From Gracilibacillus massiliensis (GTDB taxonomy: Bacteria; Bacillota; Bacilli; Bacillales; Amphibacillaceae): a stretch of DNA of 64,000 nucleotides. Shown here piece after piece: positions 35,580 to 52,600 of the stretch. The position numbers and the translations under genes are program-made. The DNA lies in the NCBI RefSeq assembly GCF_001458115.1, contig NZ_CZRP01000013.1, forward strand, positions 682,001 to 746,000, written 5' to 3'. Below the pieces are notes generated by a model. That model had not been told where the DNA came from, did no database searches, and saw only the letters and a list, made by a program, of their open reading frames with translations. The stretch's first letter is position 1; each line of letters opens with the position of its first letter.

Positions 35580-36914
35580 ATGAATCAAACACATCAAAGT
35601 TTGAAACGCGATTCAGTAAAAAAAGTGTTCTTGAAATATTTCTTTCCATCACTATTAGGAATGATGCTAATGTCAGTAAATATCCTGATCGATGGCGTCT
35701 TTGTTGGTAATGGGGTCGGTTCAAAAGGACTGGCAGGCGTCAACCTTGCCATGCCAGTATTTTCACTAATCTTTTCGGTTGCACTTTGGATTGGCATCGG
35801 TGGGGGTACTATTTACTCGATCTATATTGGCAAAGAGGAAATAAATAAAGCGAGGAATATATTTTCACTGGCAGTTACCAGTACAGTTGTGCTGTTATTA
35901 ATAATTGGCAGTGTTGGTTTCTTTAACTTAGAGAAATTTGCAAATGTACTTGGAGCAAACCCAGATACGATTGCTCATACCATGGATTATTTAAAAATTC
36001 TATTCCTGCTCGGATGGCTAATTGCTTTGGAGCATCTTCTCAGTGTGTTTGTACGTAATGATGGGAGCCCTACCTTATCGATGGTAGCTTTAGGAACAAC
36101 GGCAATCGTCAATATCGGCTTAAACTACTATATGATTTTCATTTTACAGTTAGGTGTTCTCGGTGCTGCACTCGCAACAGTACTAGCAAGCTTTGGCGGA
36201 TTACTTATACTTTTACTTCATTTTTTAAAAAAGAATTCAAATTTGCGTTACTTTTCCTTCAACTGGTCTTGGCGAATGCTCAGAGACATATTTTCAATTG
36301 GATTTCCAAGCTTCCTTACCGAAGCAGGAGTCCTAGTTTTTGTCGCCAGCTATAACTTGGCGGTAGTCAGTTTACTTGGAACGGAAGGAGTTGCCGCTTT
36401 TTCAGTTATCAATTATCTACACGGCTTCATGTTCCTGTCCTTCTTTGGCATTGAGTCTGCCCTACAGCCGATGATTAGTTATTATCATGGGGCAAAGGAA
36501 AAGATCCGTATTAGAGAAAGTGTAAAAATTGGCGAGAAGGCATCTATCCTACTAGGTGTTATTTTGCTTCTGATTGGGCTATTAGCAGCTCCTTTGCTCG
36601 TTTCATTCTTCGGTTTGGAGTCGGATAATATTCGCGATCTAGCTATAGAAGGAATTCAATTATTTTTTATAGCTTACCTTTTCCTTGGGTTTAATTTCGT
36701 TTACATGACGTATTTTCAATCGATAGGCAAAATACGTCCATCGATTATCATTATTCTTTTACGAAGTTTTATTTTTATGTTGCTTCTACTATGGCTGTTG
36801 CCGAAGTTTTTTGGCATCATTGGTGTTTGGCTCGCGCTACCGCTTGCGGAAATGCTTGTTGCATTGTTGCTTGTATTTTTTACGCGAAAGCATGTGATCA
36901 AGCCAGGAGTGTAA
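35580..36914 (+). CDS. MATE-family multidrug efflux protein
   Basis: This 444-residue protein has 12 membrane helices and two MatE halves. The N terminus (FFPSLLGMMLMSVNILIDGVFVGNGVG) and the second half (FSIGFPSFLTEAGVLVFVASYNLAVV) are typical of the MepA-like/DinF branch, which exports drugs by cation exchange. The MerR-type regulator lies directly upstream with a long-spacer promoter between, so the pump is likely induced by its substrates. ATG at 35580 after GCAGGAGGA; the longer frame to 35553 runs into the promoter. Confidence 0.92.
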   Translation: MNQTHQSLKRDSVKKVFLKYFFPSLLGMMLMSVNILIDGVFVGNGVGSKGLAGVNLAMPVFSLIFSVALWIGIGGGTIYSIYIGKEEINKARNIFSLAVTSTVVLLLIIGSVGFFNLEKFANVLGANPDTIAHTMDYLKILFLLGWLIALEHLLSVFVRNDGSPTLSMVALGTTAIVNIGLNYYMIFILQLGVLGAALATVLASFGGLLILLLHFLKKNSNLRYFSFNWSWRMLRDIFSIGFPSFLTEAGVLVFVASYNLAVVSLLGTEGVAAFSVINYLHGFMFLSFFGIESALQPMISYYHGAKEKIRIRESVKIGEKASILLGVILLLIGLLAAPLLVSFFGLESDNIRDLAIEGIQLFFIAYLFLGFNFVYMTYFQSIGKIRPSIIIILLRSFIFMLLLLWLLPKFFGIIGVWLALPLAEMLVALLLVFFTRKHVIKPGV

Positions 36915-37054
36915 AGGTATCTGTGATTATCTCAAATTGATAGATACGACAAATAGAAAAAATCAAATCATTAGCGTCGCATAAATATACTCTGAATTTT
37001 CTGCCTCAGTTTAAATATATAAGAGAACTGGAAACCAGTATCAATAACATAGCT

Positions 37055-37099
37055 AAAAATAACGAAGATGAGGTTCCACTCCTCATCCTCGTTATTTTT
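37055..37099. terminator. Bidirectional terminator between MATE and aldo/keto reductase genes
   Basis: A 16-bp stem with one mismatch (AATAACGAAGATGAGG / CCTCATCCTCGTTATT) is flanked by A and T runs and serves both convergent genes. Confidence 0.9.
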
Positions 37100-37136
37100 C
37101 ATGCAAGCATAATACACCGAATTCCATCCGAATACG

Positions 37137-38069
37137 TTAAGCAAATATATCGCTGATTTGTTGTACATCTGTATCTGAAAGAGTAATCTCAGCTGCTCTC
37201 TTATTATGAAGTACCTGTTCTGGTCGTTTAGCACCCGGGATAATAACATCTACCGAAGGACGAGTAAAGTACCAAGCTAGTACTATATGCACGATTTCTT
37301 CGCCGTATTTGTCAGCAATGTCCCGCAGTTTATCTACTTTAGCAAGATTCTCTTTGAATTTATCACCTTTAAAGTTTGGATTATCTGCTCGTAAATCAGA
37401 AAATGTTGAATTCACGTCATATTTTCCAGCCAACAGTCCTGATTCCAGAGGGAAGTATGGGATAAATGTAATATTTTCTTTCTCTGTATAAGGAAGAAAT
37501 TCCGTCTCTGCATCACGTTTCAATAAATTATATTCTGCCTGTAATACATCTACATAGCCATCTTTATTTGCTTCTTTTAGCTGATCGATCGTAAAGTTGG
37601 AAACACCAATCGATCGAATTTTCCCTTGATCCTTTAATTCCTTTAAAGCACCTACAGCTTCATCTTTAGGTGTGTCTTTATCAGGGAAATGAATGTAGAA
37701 TAGATCAATATAATCTGTTTGTAACCTTTTCAAACTATCGTCCACCGCTTTTTTGAGAAAGGCTGGTGAATTATCTAACACAATATCATTTCCAGCAAAT
37801 TTATGTGCCCCCTTTGTTGCAAGCACAATATCCTCACGTTTGTATTCCTTGATTACTTCCCCAATTAATTCTTCTGAACGCTCTGGTCCGTAAATAAATG
37901 CTGTATCTAGCATATTTATCCCATTATCCAATGCTTTACGTACGACATCTTTACCTTGTTCTTCATCCAGCATATTTGGATAAATATTATGACCACCAAC
38001 AGCATTCGTTCCTAATCCAATAGGATAAACTGAAATATCCGACTTTCCCAATGTAATAGCATTCACCAT
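37137..38069 (-). CDS. Aldo/keto reductase
   Basis: This 310-residue NADPH-dependent reductase is of the AKR TIM-barrel type. The catalytic set is visible as Asp in [10 protein letters not shown], Tyr in the same motif, Lys in LATKGAHK and His in FYIHFPD. Cofactor-site motifs [11 protein letters not shown] and IGVSNF are present. It resembles the YdhF/YqkF/IolS-like general stress reductases; the substrate is unknown. Start ATG after AGGGAGTG; single-gene unit. Confidence 0.9.
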   Translation of the reverse strand: MVNAITLGKSDISVYPIGLGTNAVGGHNIYPNMLDEEQGKDVVRKALDNGINMLDTAFIYGPERSEELIGEVIKEYKREDIVLATKGAHKFAGNDIVLDNSPAFLKKAVDDSLKRLQTDYIDLFYIHFPDKDTPKDEAVGALKELKDQGKIRSIGVSNFTIDQLKEANKDGYVDVLQAEYNLLKRDAETEFLPYTEKENITFIPYFPLESGLLAGKYDVNSTFSDLRADNPNFKGDKFKENLAKVDKLRDIADKYGEEIVHIVLAWYFTRPSVDVIIPGAKRPEQVLHNKRAAEITLSDTDVQQISDIFA

Positions 38070-38155
38070 TTCAAGACACTCCCTTTTTCAATAAAATTCC
38101 ACAATACAAGCCTATCATGAAAAGCGAAAAAGATTAATTGAAGTGCTTGAGGAAT

Positions 38156-44641
<6,486 letters not shown>

Positions 44642-44652
44642 TTACACTCTAC

Positions 44653-44667
44653 AGAAATCGCTTACAT
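44653..44667. promoter_or_regulatory. cre box upstream of the giant glycosidase gene
   Basis: On the minus strand ATGTAAGCGATTTCT matches the cre consensus at every position. It lies 33-47 bases before the start codon, so CcpA repression is expected. Confidence 0.78.
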
Positions 44668-45001
44668 TTTTAAGGGTTATGAAATACTTTTTCGCTTAAA
44701 AGAAGTAATGATACATACACTTTCGAAGTGAATTTGAAACTGTGATTGGAATTTTCTGAGGTGAAGTTGCTAAAAGGAATGAAGATTCTAAGAAGACGTT
44801 GAACGGAATGATACATTTTTATATTTTGTTTTTATCATAAATTCCCTCCTTTATTGGCTTTCTATTTTGATGTACCAATATACCAACTATACTTAATTAT
44901 AAAAAACAATTTATAAAACTTTTTTTACCACTTTTACAACATTTTGTACTTAAGTTGAAATATCTCTTCTCATTTTTTAGCACTAGTTACTATTGAAATA
45001 T

Positions 45002-45120
45002 CGACGAGAGGGGAATTCGTCGACATTTCAGGCACCTTTTTCTAACATTATGCCGATGAGATGGATTCTCGTCTGCATTTCAAGCTCTTTTTTCTTGCAT
45101 TATGCCGATGAGATGGACTC
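45002..45120. repeat. 52-bp tandem repeat, about 2.3 copies
   Basis: The block starting CGATGAGATGGA (earlier copy CGACGAGAGGGG) returns at 45002, 45054 and 45106, with CATTATGCC at 45046 and 45098. It lies in the gene-free stretch 44668-45214, which shows nothing else I can name. Confidence 0.75.
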
Positions 45121-45214
45121 TAATCATATGTTTCACCATCTGTTTGAAACGAAATCCAGATAAGCTAGTAATCAATACTGCAATTGTTGGCCCATACTAT
45201 ATTCTTCGCATCAT

Positions 45215-46234
45215 TTACCATCTTGCCATATGATCTTCAGCCCAACCAAATACATTTTCTAATTGCATGTATTGCCCGCCGTCCAATTTGATATTGCCAG
45301 AATAAGTACCAAATAGCTGGTGTACCTCCGATCGAATGATGATAGCATTGGTAGCGGCAACTCGTTCATATTCTGGTGTAAAAATAAGATTCACCTGATT
45401 GGTGTGTCTAGTTTTCATTTTCCAGGGATGCATCCAGTTGGTTTTGTCATATTCCCAATCAATGTCATCATGAATTTTATGTAACTGACCATTAACGATG
45501 ATACCGTTCTCATTTTGTCCTGTTCCATCTGTCCATTGGCCACCAATATTAAGCCCAATTAAAGCACCGTCTATACTATAGCCGGAAGCAGAACCCCAAT
45601 TCCATTTAGAGTTGTATGGCCATTTTCCTCGACCAAAATCCAAGCAGGCAAAACTAGCATCATTTTCTAGCGTATATGTCTTTTCCCCCCAATTAATGTT
45701 GCCTCGGGTTGGCAATGCAGGTTGTTTGGCAGTATATTGAAAGTGCTTATCACTCCATGGGATAACAACATGTAACGCTTCTAATTGCTGTTGCCTTTGT
45801 ATCGTTAGATCTGCCGTTAACGTTTCATTCTGATCACCGAAACTAGTGCATGTTACATTTATTTTTGTTTGATTGCTTTCCTCTTCAAAAATGATGGATA
45901 TTTTACCACTTTGAAATTGCACCGATTCTAACACATTGTCTGGCATCTCGACTCCCTTACTCAGTGGAATTAACACCGTTTCTTCGGCAAATGCTTGTGT
46001 TTCTCGATCATACATATATATAAATAAACTAGCAGCATAATCAATATCTGAAATCGTTGCCGAGAATAATAACTGATCACTGGTGACACACCAATAATTC
46101 CACTTTTTCTTCCGTCCAAAAGATCCGGAGACGTTAGGCATGATCCAATTATTTCGTGCCCAGCCTATGGCATCTGAATTCAACCTTCCATTTTCCTTGC
46201 ACAGAGGTGTTTTTGAAAAAATTTCTTTCGCCAT
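45215..46234 (-). CDS. DUF2804 family protein
   Basis: This 339-residue cytosolic protein of the DUF2804 family, which has no settled function, looks like a beta-sandwich. Family motifs visible are KKWNYWCVTS near the start, FACLDFGRGKWPYNSKWNWGSASG, IGLNIGGQWTDGTGQNENGI and WMHPWKMKT. The Trp-rich faces resemble carbohydrate- or lipid-binding sandwich proteins, but that is a guess. The ATG at 46234 follows AGGAGTG; an upstream GTG overlaps that site. It is followed by the 52-bp repeat region and the glycosidase gene on the same strand, with no terminator seen. Confidence 0.8.
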   Translation of the reverse strand: MAKEIFSKTPLCKENGRLNSDAIGWARNNWIMPNVSGSFGRKKKWNYWCVTSDQLLFSATISDIDYAASLFIYMYDRETQAFAEETVLIPLSKGVEMPDNVLESVQFQSGKISIIFEEESNQTKINVTCTSFGDQNETLTADLTIQRQQQLEALHVVIPWSDKHFQYTAKQPALPTRGNINWGEKTYTLENDASFACLDFGRGKWPYNSKWNWGSASGYSIDGALIGLNIGGQWTDGTGQNENGIIVNGQLHKIHDDIDWEYDKTNWMHPWKMKTRHTNQVNLIFTPEYERVAATNAIIIRSEVHQLFGTYSGNIKLDGGQYMQLENVFGWAEDHMARW

Positions 46235-46331
46235 ATTAATCACTCCTTTTTTGGTTATAGATTTTCGCTACAGTAAATTAATCATATCATAAAGAAACGG
46301 ACTTCTAATGCCATCATCTTATTTATCCAAC

Positions 46332-46363
46332 AAAAAAAGAGAGAGAATATTCATATCCCTCCC
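46332..46363 (-). terminator. Terminator of the small lipoprotein gene
   Basis: On the minus strand GGGAGGGATAT pairs with ATATTCTCTCTC (with G-U pairs and one mismatch) and is followed by seven T. Confidence 0.7.
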
Positions 46364-46365
46364 GA

Positions 46366-46578
46366 TTAGTTTCTTTTCATTCTTTCCAAGTTTTTTTCAA
46401 GCTTTTTATTTTCAATTTTCAGTTCGCCATTTTGCACTTTTAAGCTATCTATTTCAGCTTCAAGTTGGGTTATTTTATCTCTTAAAAGTTCATCTTGATT
46501 ATTTTCAGTTGATGTCTCTGAGCTGGAACAAGCTGTTAGAAAAGCGAGCAGAATAAACAGCAAAATAATTTTTTTCAT
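46366..46578 (-). CDS. Small coiled-coil lipoprotein
   Basis: This 70-residue protein has a lipoprotein signal with a clear lipobox (AFLTAC, Cys at 17) followed by a Ser/Thr/Asn-rich tether. The rest (about 30-68) is a Leu/Glu/Lys coiled coil (ITQLEAEIDSLKVQNGELKIENKKLEKNL). It should sit on the outer face of the membrane as a short helix, perhaps as a partner of an envelope protein. It lies directly downstream of the LRR surface protein gene, separated only by a weak hairpin. Ribosome site GAAGGAGGA; ATG start. Confidence 0.82.
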   Translation of the reverse strand: MKKIILLFILLAFLTACSSSETSTENNQDELLRDKITQLEAEIDSLKVQNGELKIENKKLEKNLERMKRN

Positions 46579-46604
46579 ATATGATCCTCCTTCATTTAAA
46601 ATGA

Positions 46605-46632
46605 TAATGGCGCCAGATTACTCTGGCACCAT
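46605..46632. terminator. Hairpin after the LRR surface protein gene
   Basis: AATGGCGCCAGA pairs with TCTGGCACCATT with a 4-base loop and one mismatch. The T run on the minus strand is weak, so it may only slow transcription or shield the 3' end. Confidence 0.5.
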
Positions 46633-46640
46633 TACATTGT

Positions 46641-49600
46641 TTATTGTTTTTGTTTGCGATAGTTGAAGAACAAGATCACAGCACCTAATAACAAGAATAG
46701 TACACTCGCTACTAACCAGTTATATTGATTTGTAGCCGTTTCAGGTAATTCATTGTTATCATCTGTTGCCGTATTATCCATGGCAGTCGTTTCGAAGACA
46801 GCAAATGTACTAAAATGATCGGTTTGTGCGATCACTTTACCATCTTGATAATCGCCACCAATTAATTCCCATACACCAGTATCTTCGTTTAGATAGAATA
46901 CTTTTAAATGACTCGTATCATTTACGTTTGACTCATCTACCTCAAATGTTAAGGTAATTGGCGTGTCAAACGAACTCACAACTTCACCATCAATCATTAT
47001 TGTAAAGTCATAAACATCACTGACTGCATCTTCTACAGCAGCTTTTTTATCCACCTGAATGATGCTATATTCCTTAGCATTTGCAAAAATCGATGCTGGA
47101 ACATCTAGAATAACGCGTTCTTTCTTCAAGTTAATCGTAGCATCGTTCTCAACTAATTCGTTGATGACTTCTTTCTCAAATGCTAATTTATTGCTGCCCA
47201 TTTGATATGTGATTATTTCTTGTTGCTTCACTTCTTTAATCTCATCAATCACTTCGATCTGATCTTCTTTGTTTACGGAATCTTTACTATCACTTGAATC
47301 ATCTTTGTTATTCGAAGACTCATTTTCGTCACGATCCGATTGATCCGAGCTGGTATTATCTTCTTTACCCTCTTCCTCTTCAGAATCGGTTTGTTGATCC
47401 GATTCGTTATCGTTGTCTTCTTCATTATTTGAATCCTTAGATCCAGTTGAATCATCGTTTTCATCTGTTGCTTCTGGAGTTGTAAAAGTAAATGTATAAT
47501 CCTTCGTTAATCCACGATCTTGATAATCAACGATTCCTTCTCCAATTTTCACTTCGTACTCTTTACTAGGCTCCAGTTCTTCAGAAGGTTGGAAGACCAC
47601 ATATTGTGATAAAGATTTAGATGGATCATCTTCATAGTATCCTGGTTTTCCATCAACTTCTTTATAACCAACATATTCTTCAAACTCAAATGTTCCTTCA
47701 ATTAACTGGCCATCCAATTCTACATCAATTTCTTCTTCGATATTTTCTTCATTCATTAAGCGATCAAATGAAATTTCAATCGAAGCATCCTCATATGAAA
47801 CATTCTCTACAACTGGTTCACTTGATCTTACCAATGGAACATCAAGTTTCGTCTCAGGTGGTGGTACTACAACGACACGACTTTCATAGTTGTCATAGCC
47901 TTCTTTCGAGAATAGAACGCGCCAATTACCTTCAATAACGTCCCAGCCGTAACGACCATCTTCATCAGTTACTTGTGGGTTCACTTGACCAAAGTTTTCT
48001 GCGTCCCAATTTTTCCAAGCGCCATTAAATTGCTGCTCTTGAACAACTGCTGTTACACCTTCTAAACGATTATCCATACTTCCTTCAAATACATATCCAG
48101 ATGGGTCAATCAATACGATAACTTGCATAATCGGGATACGGATATCTTTTCCATCCACCTCATATACGAGTTCCATTAATTGCTCACCATAAGAGCTCCA
48201 TGTACCAGGTATATTTGCTTGATAACCATTTTCGTTGTTTTCTAAATCGTATTCTTCGTCTAAGAAGCTAATTCGAGGATTTTCAACCTCTCCTTCAAAA
48301 CCAACTTCAATATCAATAGGTGTAAGCTCCACTAATGCAGCGGTAACCATACCTACATTAGGATTGATCGAAATGTTTTGATTCCAACCAGATGATACCG
48401 TGACACCTGTCACTTCAGGTAATGAAGGAGAATATTCTACATCTTTCTCATTCGAATAATTGACACTTCCAGCACCATCAGTCACTTTAGCAACTAATTG
48501 GTGGGTGCTTCCTACCTCTATATCTGTTGGTAACGTAACATCTGCATACCACCATTTACTATCAACTTTTTCTACGGTAGCTAATAAAAGATCACCATCA
48601 TAAATTTCTACCTTTGCACCACTTTTCGCATTACCATAAACTTTTACATCAGATGTTGCCGTAACACTTGGTGCTTCTAATGTTACATATAGTACATTGA
48701 TATTGGTCGTATTAGTGATCGTTTCTTGATCATCTGCTGTTAAGTTAACAGATGTATTGATTCTTGTACTGTCCGTTTCCTCTACTGTTGCCTCAAAATT
48801 AATAACACCTTGTTCACCTGCAGCAACTTCTTCTAATGTAATTGTATTGCTACGTGATACTTCTAACGGTTCACCGTTTACTTGAACAGATTCCGGGATA
48901 AAAGCTAATTCATCCGGAATATTAAATGCTACGGTTACTTCTTCAGCTGCAGCATCGCCATTGTTTTGATAGTTAAGACGATATTGGACAGTATCTCCTG
49001 GAACCACTGTTTTTACGTCGGTTGATAAATTATTACCTTCACCAGTAAAGTTGCCTTCACCTTCTACCTTTAAGACAATATCATGGGCTTCTTCACTTGG
49101 TTCAACGTCTGTTTTTTCTACTGTTGGAAGTCCGTATTTCTCTACTTTTAAGTTATAAGTACCATCAGGCACACTATAAATTTTGAAGTACCCTTCAGCA
49201 TCTGTTCTTGTCCAATAGCTGCTATAACGATTGCCTTTTTCAAAAAGATCAACATAGGCATGCTTGACTGGATTTCCATCTGCATCTGTCACATACCCAT
49301 CTACATACTGTTCTGGTTGTAATGTGATCTCACCTACGTCCACTTTTTTATCAACAAATTCTTCAGCATCAATTGTAATCTCTTTTGTTTGATAATTCTG
49401 CATCGAGACCTCTAATGTAAGATCCTCTTCTTTAACATTATCAATCACAAAACCAGAATCCTCGGAAGTACCATATGCATAGGTATTATCACCAAAAATG
49501 CTTAAATTTGCTCCAATGATTAAATCACCGTTTTGGTCGACAATTTGCCCTTTAATACTTGCTGCTGGTTCTAACTCAATGTTTGCTTCCGTTCCAGTTA

Positions 49601-52600
49601 ACGTAGTATTGACCGTTGTAAAACCGTCTGCTTTAACGGATAATGAATAATTTGCATTATCTGTCCATAGTACATCTTCAATAATATACTCACCATTATC
49701 TCCATCTACTTCATAGAAATAATAGTCACCTTGCTGATAATCAAAAGCTTGCATAATGTTATAGTCATATAATGATAGATATTCTACATTATTGACCGGA
49801 TCTCCATTTTGATCGGTGATCGTCAACGTAATATCTTCGAAGGACTCTTCTATTTCTTCTAATTCTAGATTAAATGTTTTAGATTCTTCTGTTACGTTGA
49901 TTGTTTTGATTGTCTCTTTGAATTTACCTGTACCATAGACAATTACTTCATACTCGCCCTCAGGTAAAAGGTAGGATTCTTGATAATTATAAGACTCCAG
50001 CTTTCCATCATTATTAATAAAGCCATAATCAAAGAAAGATTGTCTCTCTTCACTGACACCTTCGATTGAGAATTCAAGGTTGCCAACATCTTGATTGTCA
50101 ACAATAATCTCGATTGCCGTTTTATCTTCAGGTTTCACTTCTGTATAAAATTGGTTTCCAGTAGCGAATATATTTTCTCCGTCACTGTCAAAAGCGTACA
50201 TTTCTAAATAATAACCCTTATTAGATTCAAGCTCTTCTAATTGATAAGTTGTTACATCATTACCTATCGTAATTTCTTCACCGTTTACGTAAAGCTTATA
50301 ATGATCCAAATCATCTAAATTCTCTGCTACCAACGAAAGTGTCGCAGAATCATCGGTAATATCATCTACATACAATTCAAGTGATGGATAAAGGCTCTCG
50401 AAATCACCATTAACCATAACACGATCATTAATCAAATCTTGAACAATAGCAAGAACTTCTTCATCTTCCACATCAATATCGATGTCATATAGGTACACAT
50501 CATATAGATTAGACATATTCTTTAAAAAGGAAATGTCTGTAATCGGATTATTAGATAACCACAATGTCTCAAGGTTCTCAAGAGCTGTTAAACTTGATGC
50601 GTCTTCTATATTATTATTCTCCAAATCTAACGTTCTTAAGTTAGTTAACCCCTCTAGTGCAGATAGGTCTGAAATATTATTATCCCATAAACTTAAATAA
50701 TTAAGGTTTGTCATATTCGCGATTACTGATATATCTGTAATATCATTAAAATTTAATGACAAATCTATTAAATTCGGAGCATGCGCTAAACTACTAATAT
50801 CTTCAATGCCATAGTCACTAGCATCTAAAGAATATAGGTTTTCAAAATCACTTTCATGTAAGTCTCTTTCATAAATACCAAGTTGATCTCGAATCGCCAT
50901 TTCTAGTTGTGGATCAGAAACTTCAATAACGTCCCCTTCATAGAAATCAACAGAATCGGTAGCAACATAATGCCATCCCGTTACACTATCGCCATTTTCA
51001 AAATGAGCTGTTAATTCCACGTCATAATATTCGTTAGGCATCAAGTTTTCTAACACGTAAGTTGTTTCACTACCAGCTAATTCAATTTCTTCCCCATAAT
51101 TGATCTGTAAAGTGTAATGAGTAGGCTCTTTATCACCAGCCAACGACCAGTCAATCGCAATCGAAGCTTCACCATTTGCTGAATCAGTGATTGCTAAATC
51201 ATAACGCTCATAGGTGTCATAATTGACGTCTACTCCTGATTCGATTAATTGATCGACTAATTCATAATTGTCTAATTCAATGTCATATATAGTAATCCAA
51301 TCCAAATTCGTTAAATCTTGCAGTGAATCTAATGATGTAATTGGGTTACTACTAATATCTAGAGATTGTAATGCTGTCAAATTAGTCAATACACTTATAT
51401 CCTCAATTTCATTACCATATAGATATAAATATTCGAGATTTGTTAAATTTTCTAGACTGCTAATATCGGTTATACCATTATTACTTAATTCTAGATTTCT
51501 TAATTGTTCCAGTTCACTAATAATAGTAAGATCCGATAAGTTACTATCATGCAAATATAAATATTCTAAATTGGAAAATGAACTTAGGAATGACCAATCG
51601 TCTTCTTCTACTTGATTTAATTCTAAACTAGATATATTCGTCAGATTTTTAATTGGTGTTAGATCGTCAACCGTTGTTCCATATAAACTCAAATATTGCA
51701 AATTCTCTGCATGTTCTAGCCCAACTAGTGAAACAACTTCATCATTAGAATAGAAATATAAATCTGTTAGACGTTTCATGTCATTTACTGTTAGGTCTCG
51801 ATTATAAACACCAATTTCTTGTTTTACCTTATTTTCTAATGTCTCAGATTCAAACGACACTATTTCAGATGAATCATTAGTATCATTTGTAATAATATTA
51901 AGGGTTTCATATGTAGAGTTATTATGCTCATACTCTACTCTAACTTGTACTTCATACTGTACATCTTCTTGAAGACCTTCAAAGGTGTACATATTTTTGC
52001 TTGGTTCTAATGTAGTACTTTCTACGTTCTCCCAATATCCATACTCACCATTTTCAGTATAAAGATCCACACGATACTCTAAACTATTAGCTACTTCTGG
52101 CCATGATACTGAAATTTGATTTTCAGTTACTTCGTTAACCGTTATGTTAAAATCGATCGGTTCTGGCAACTGATCTTCATTTACTGTAATCGTTTTAACT
52201 ATTCCTTCACCTGCTTCAAGCACGATATCAAAGGTTTGATAACGATTAGGTGAATCCCAGTCAAAAACAACTATCTCATAATTTCCTGAAACAAATGCAA
52301 CCTCGTCCCAAAAAGAAACAATACCATCTTCAATTGAACCTTGATAATTAATGGTTTCATTGTTTTGTGATGTTCCACTTATACTCACTTCATAAGAGCC
52401 GTCAAGTGGATTACCTTTTTGATCTACAACTTCAAATGTAACATCTGATTTTTGTTCCGGGTCGATCTCAGTAGAAATCATATCGCCATCCGCTAATTCC
52501 GCTGTATCCGTACTAGCTTCCACCTTAACATCATACATTGTATTCGTAGTTAAATTTTCAAACAGGTAACTACGAACCCCTGGCTCTATCGTGTCCACTA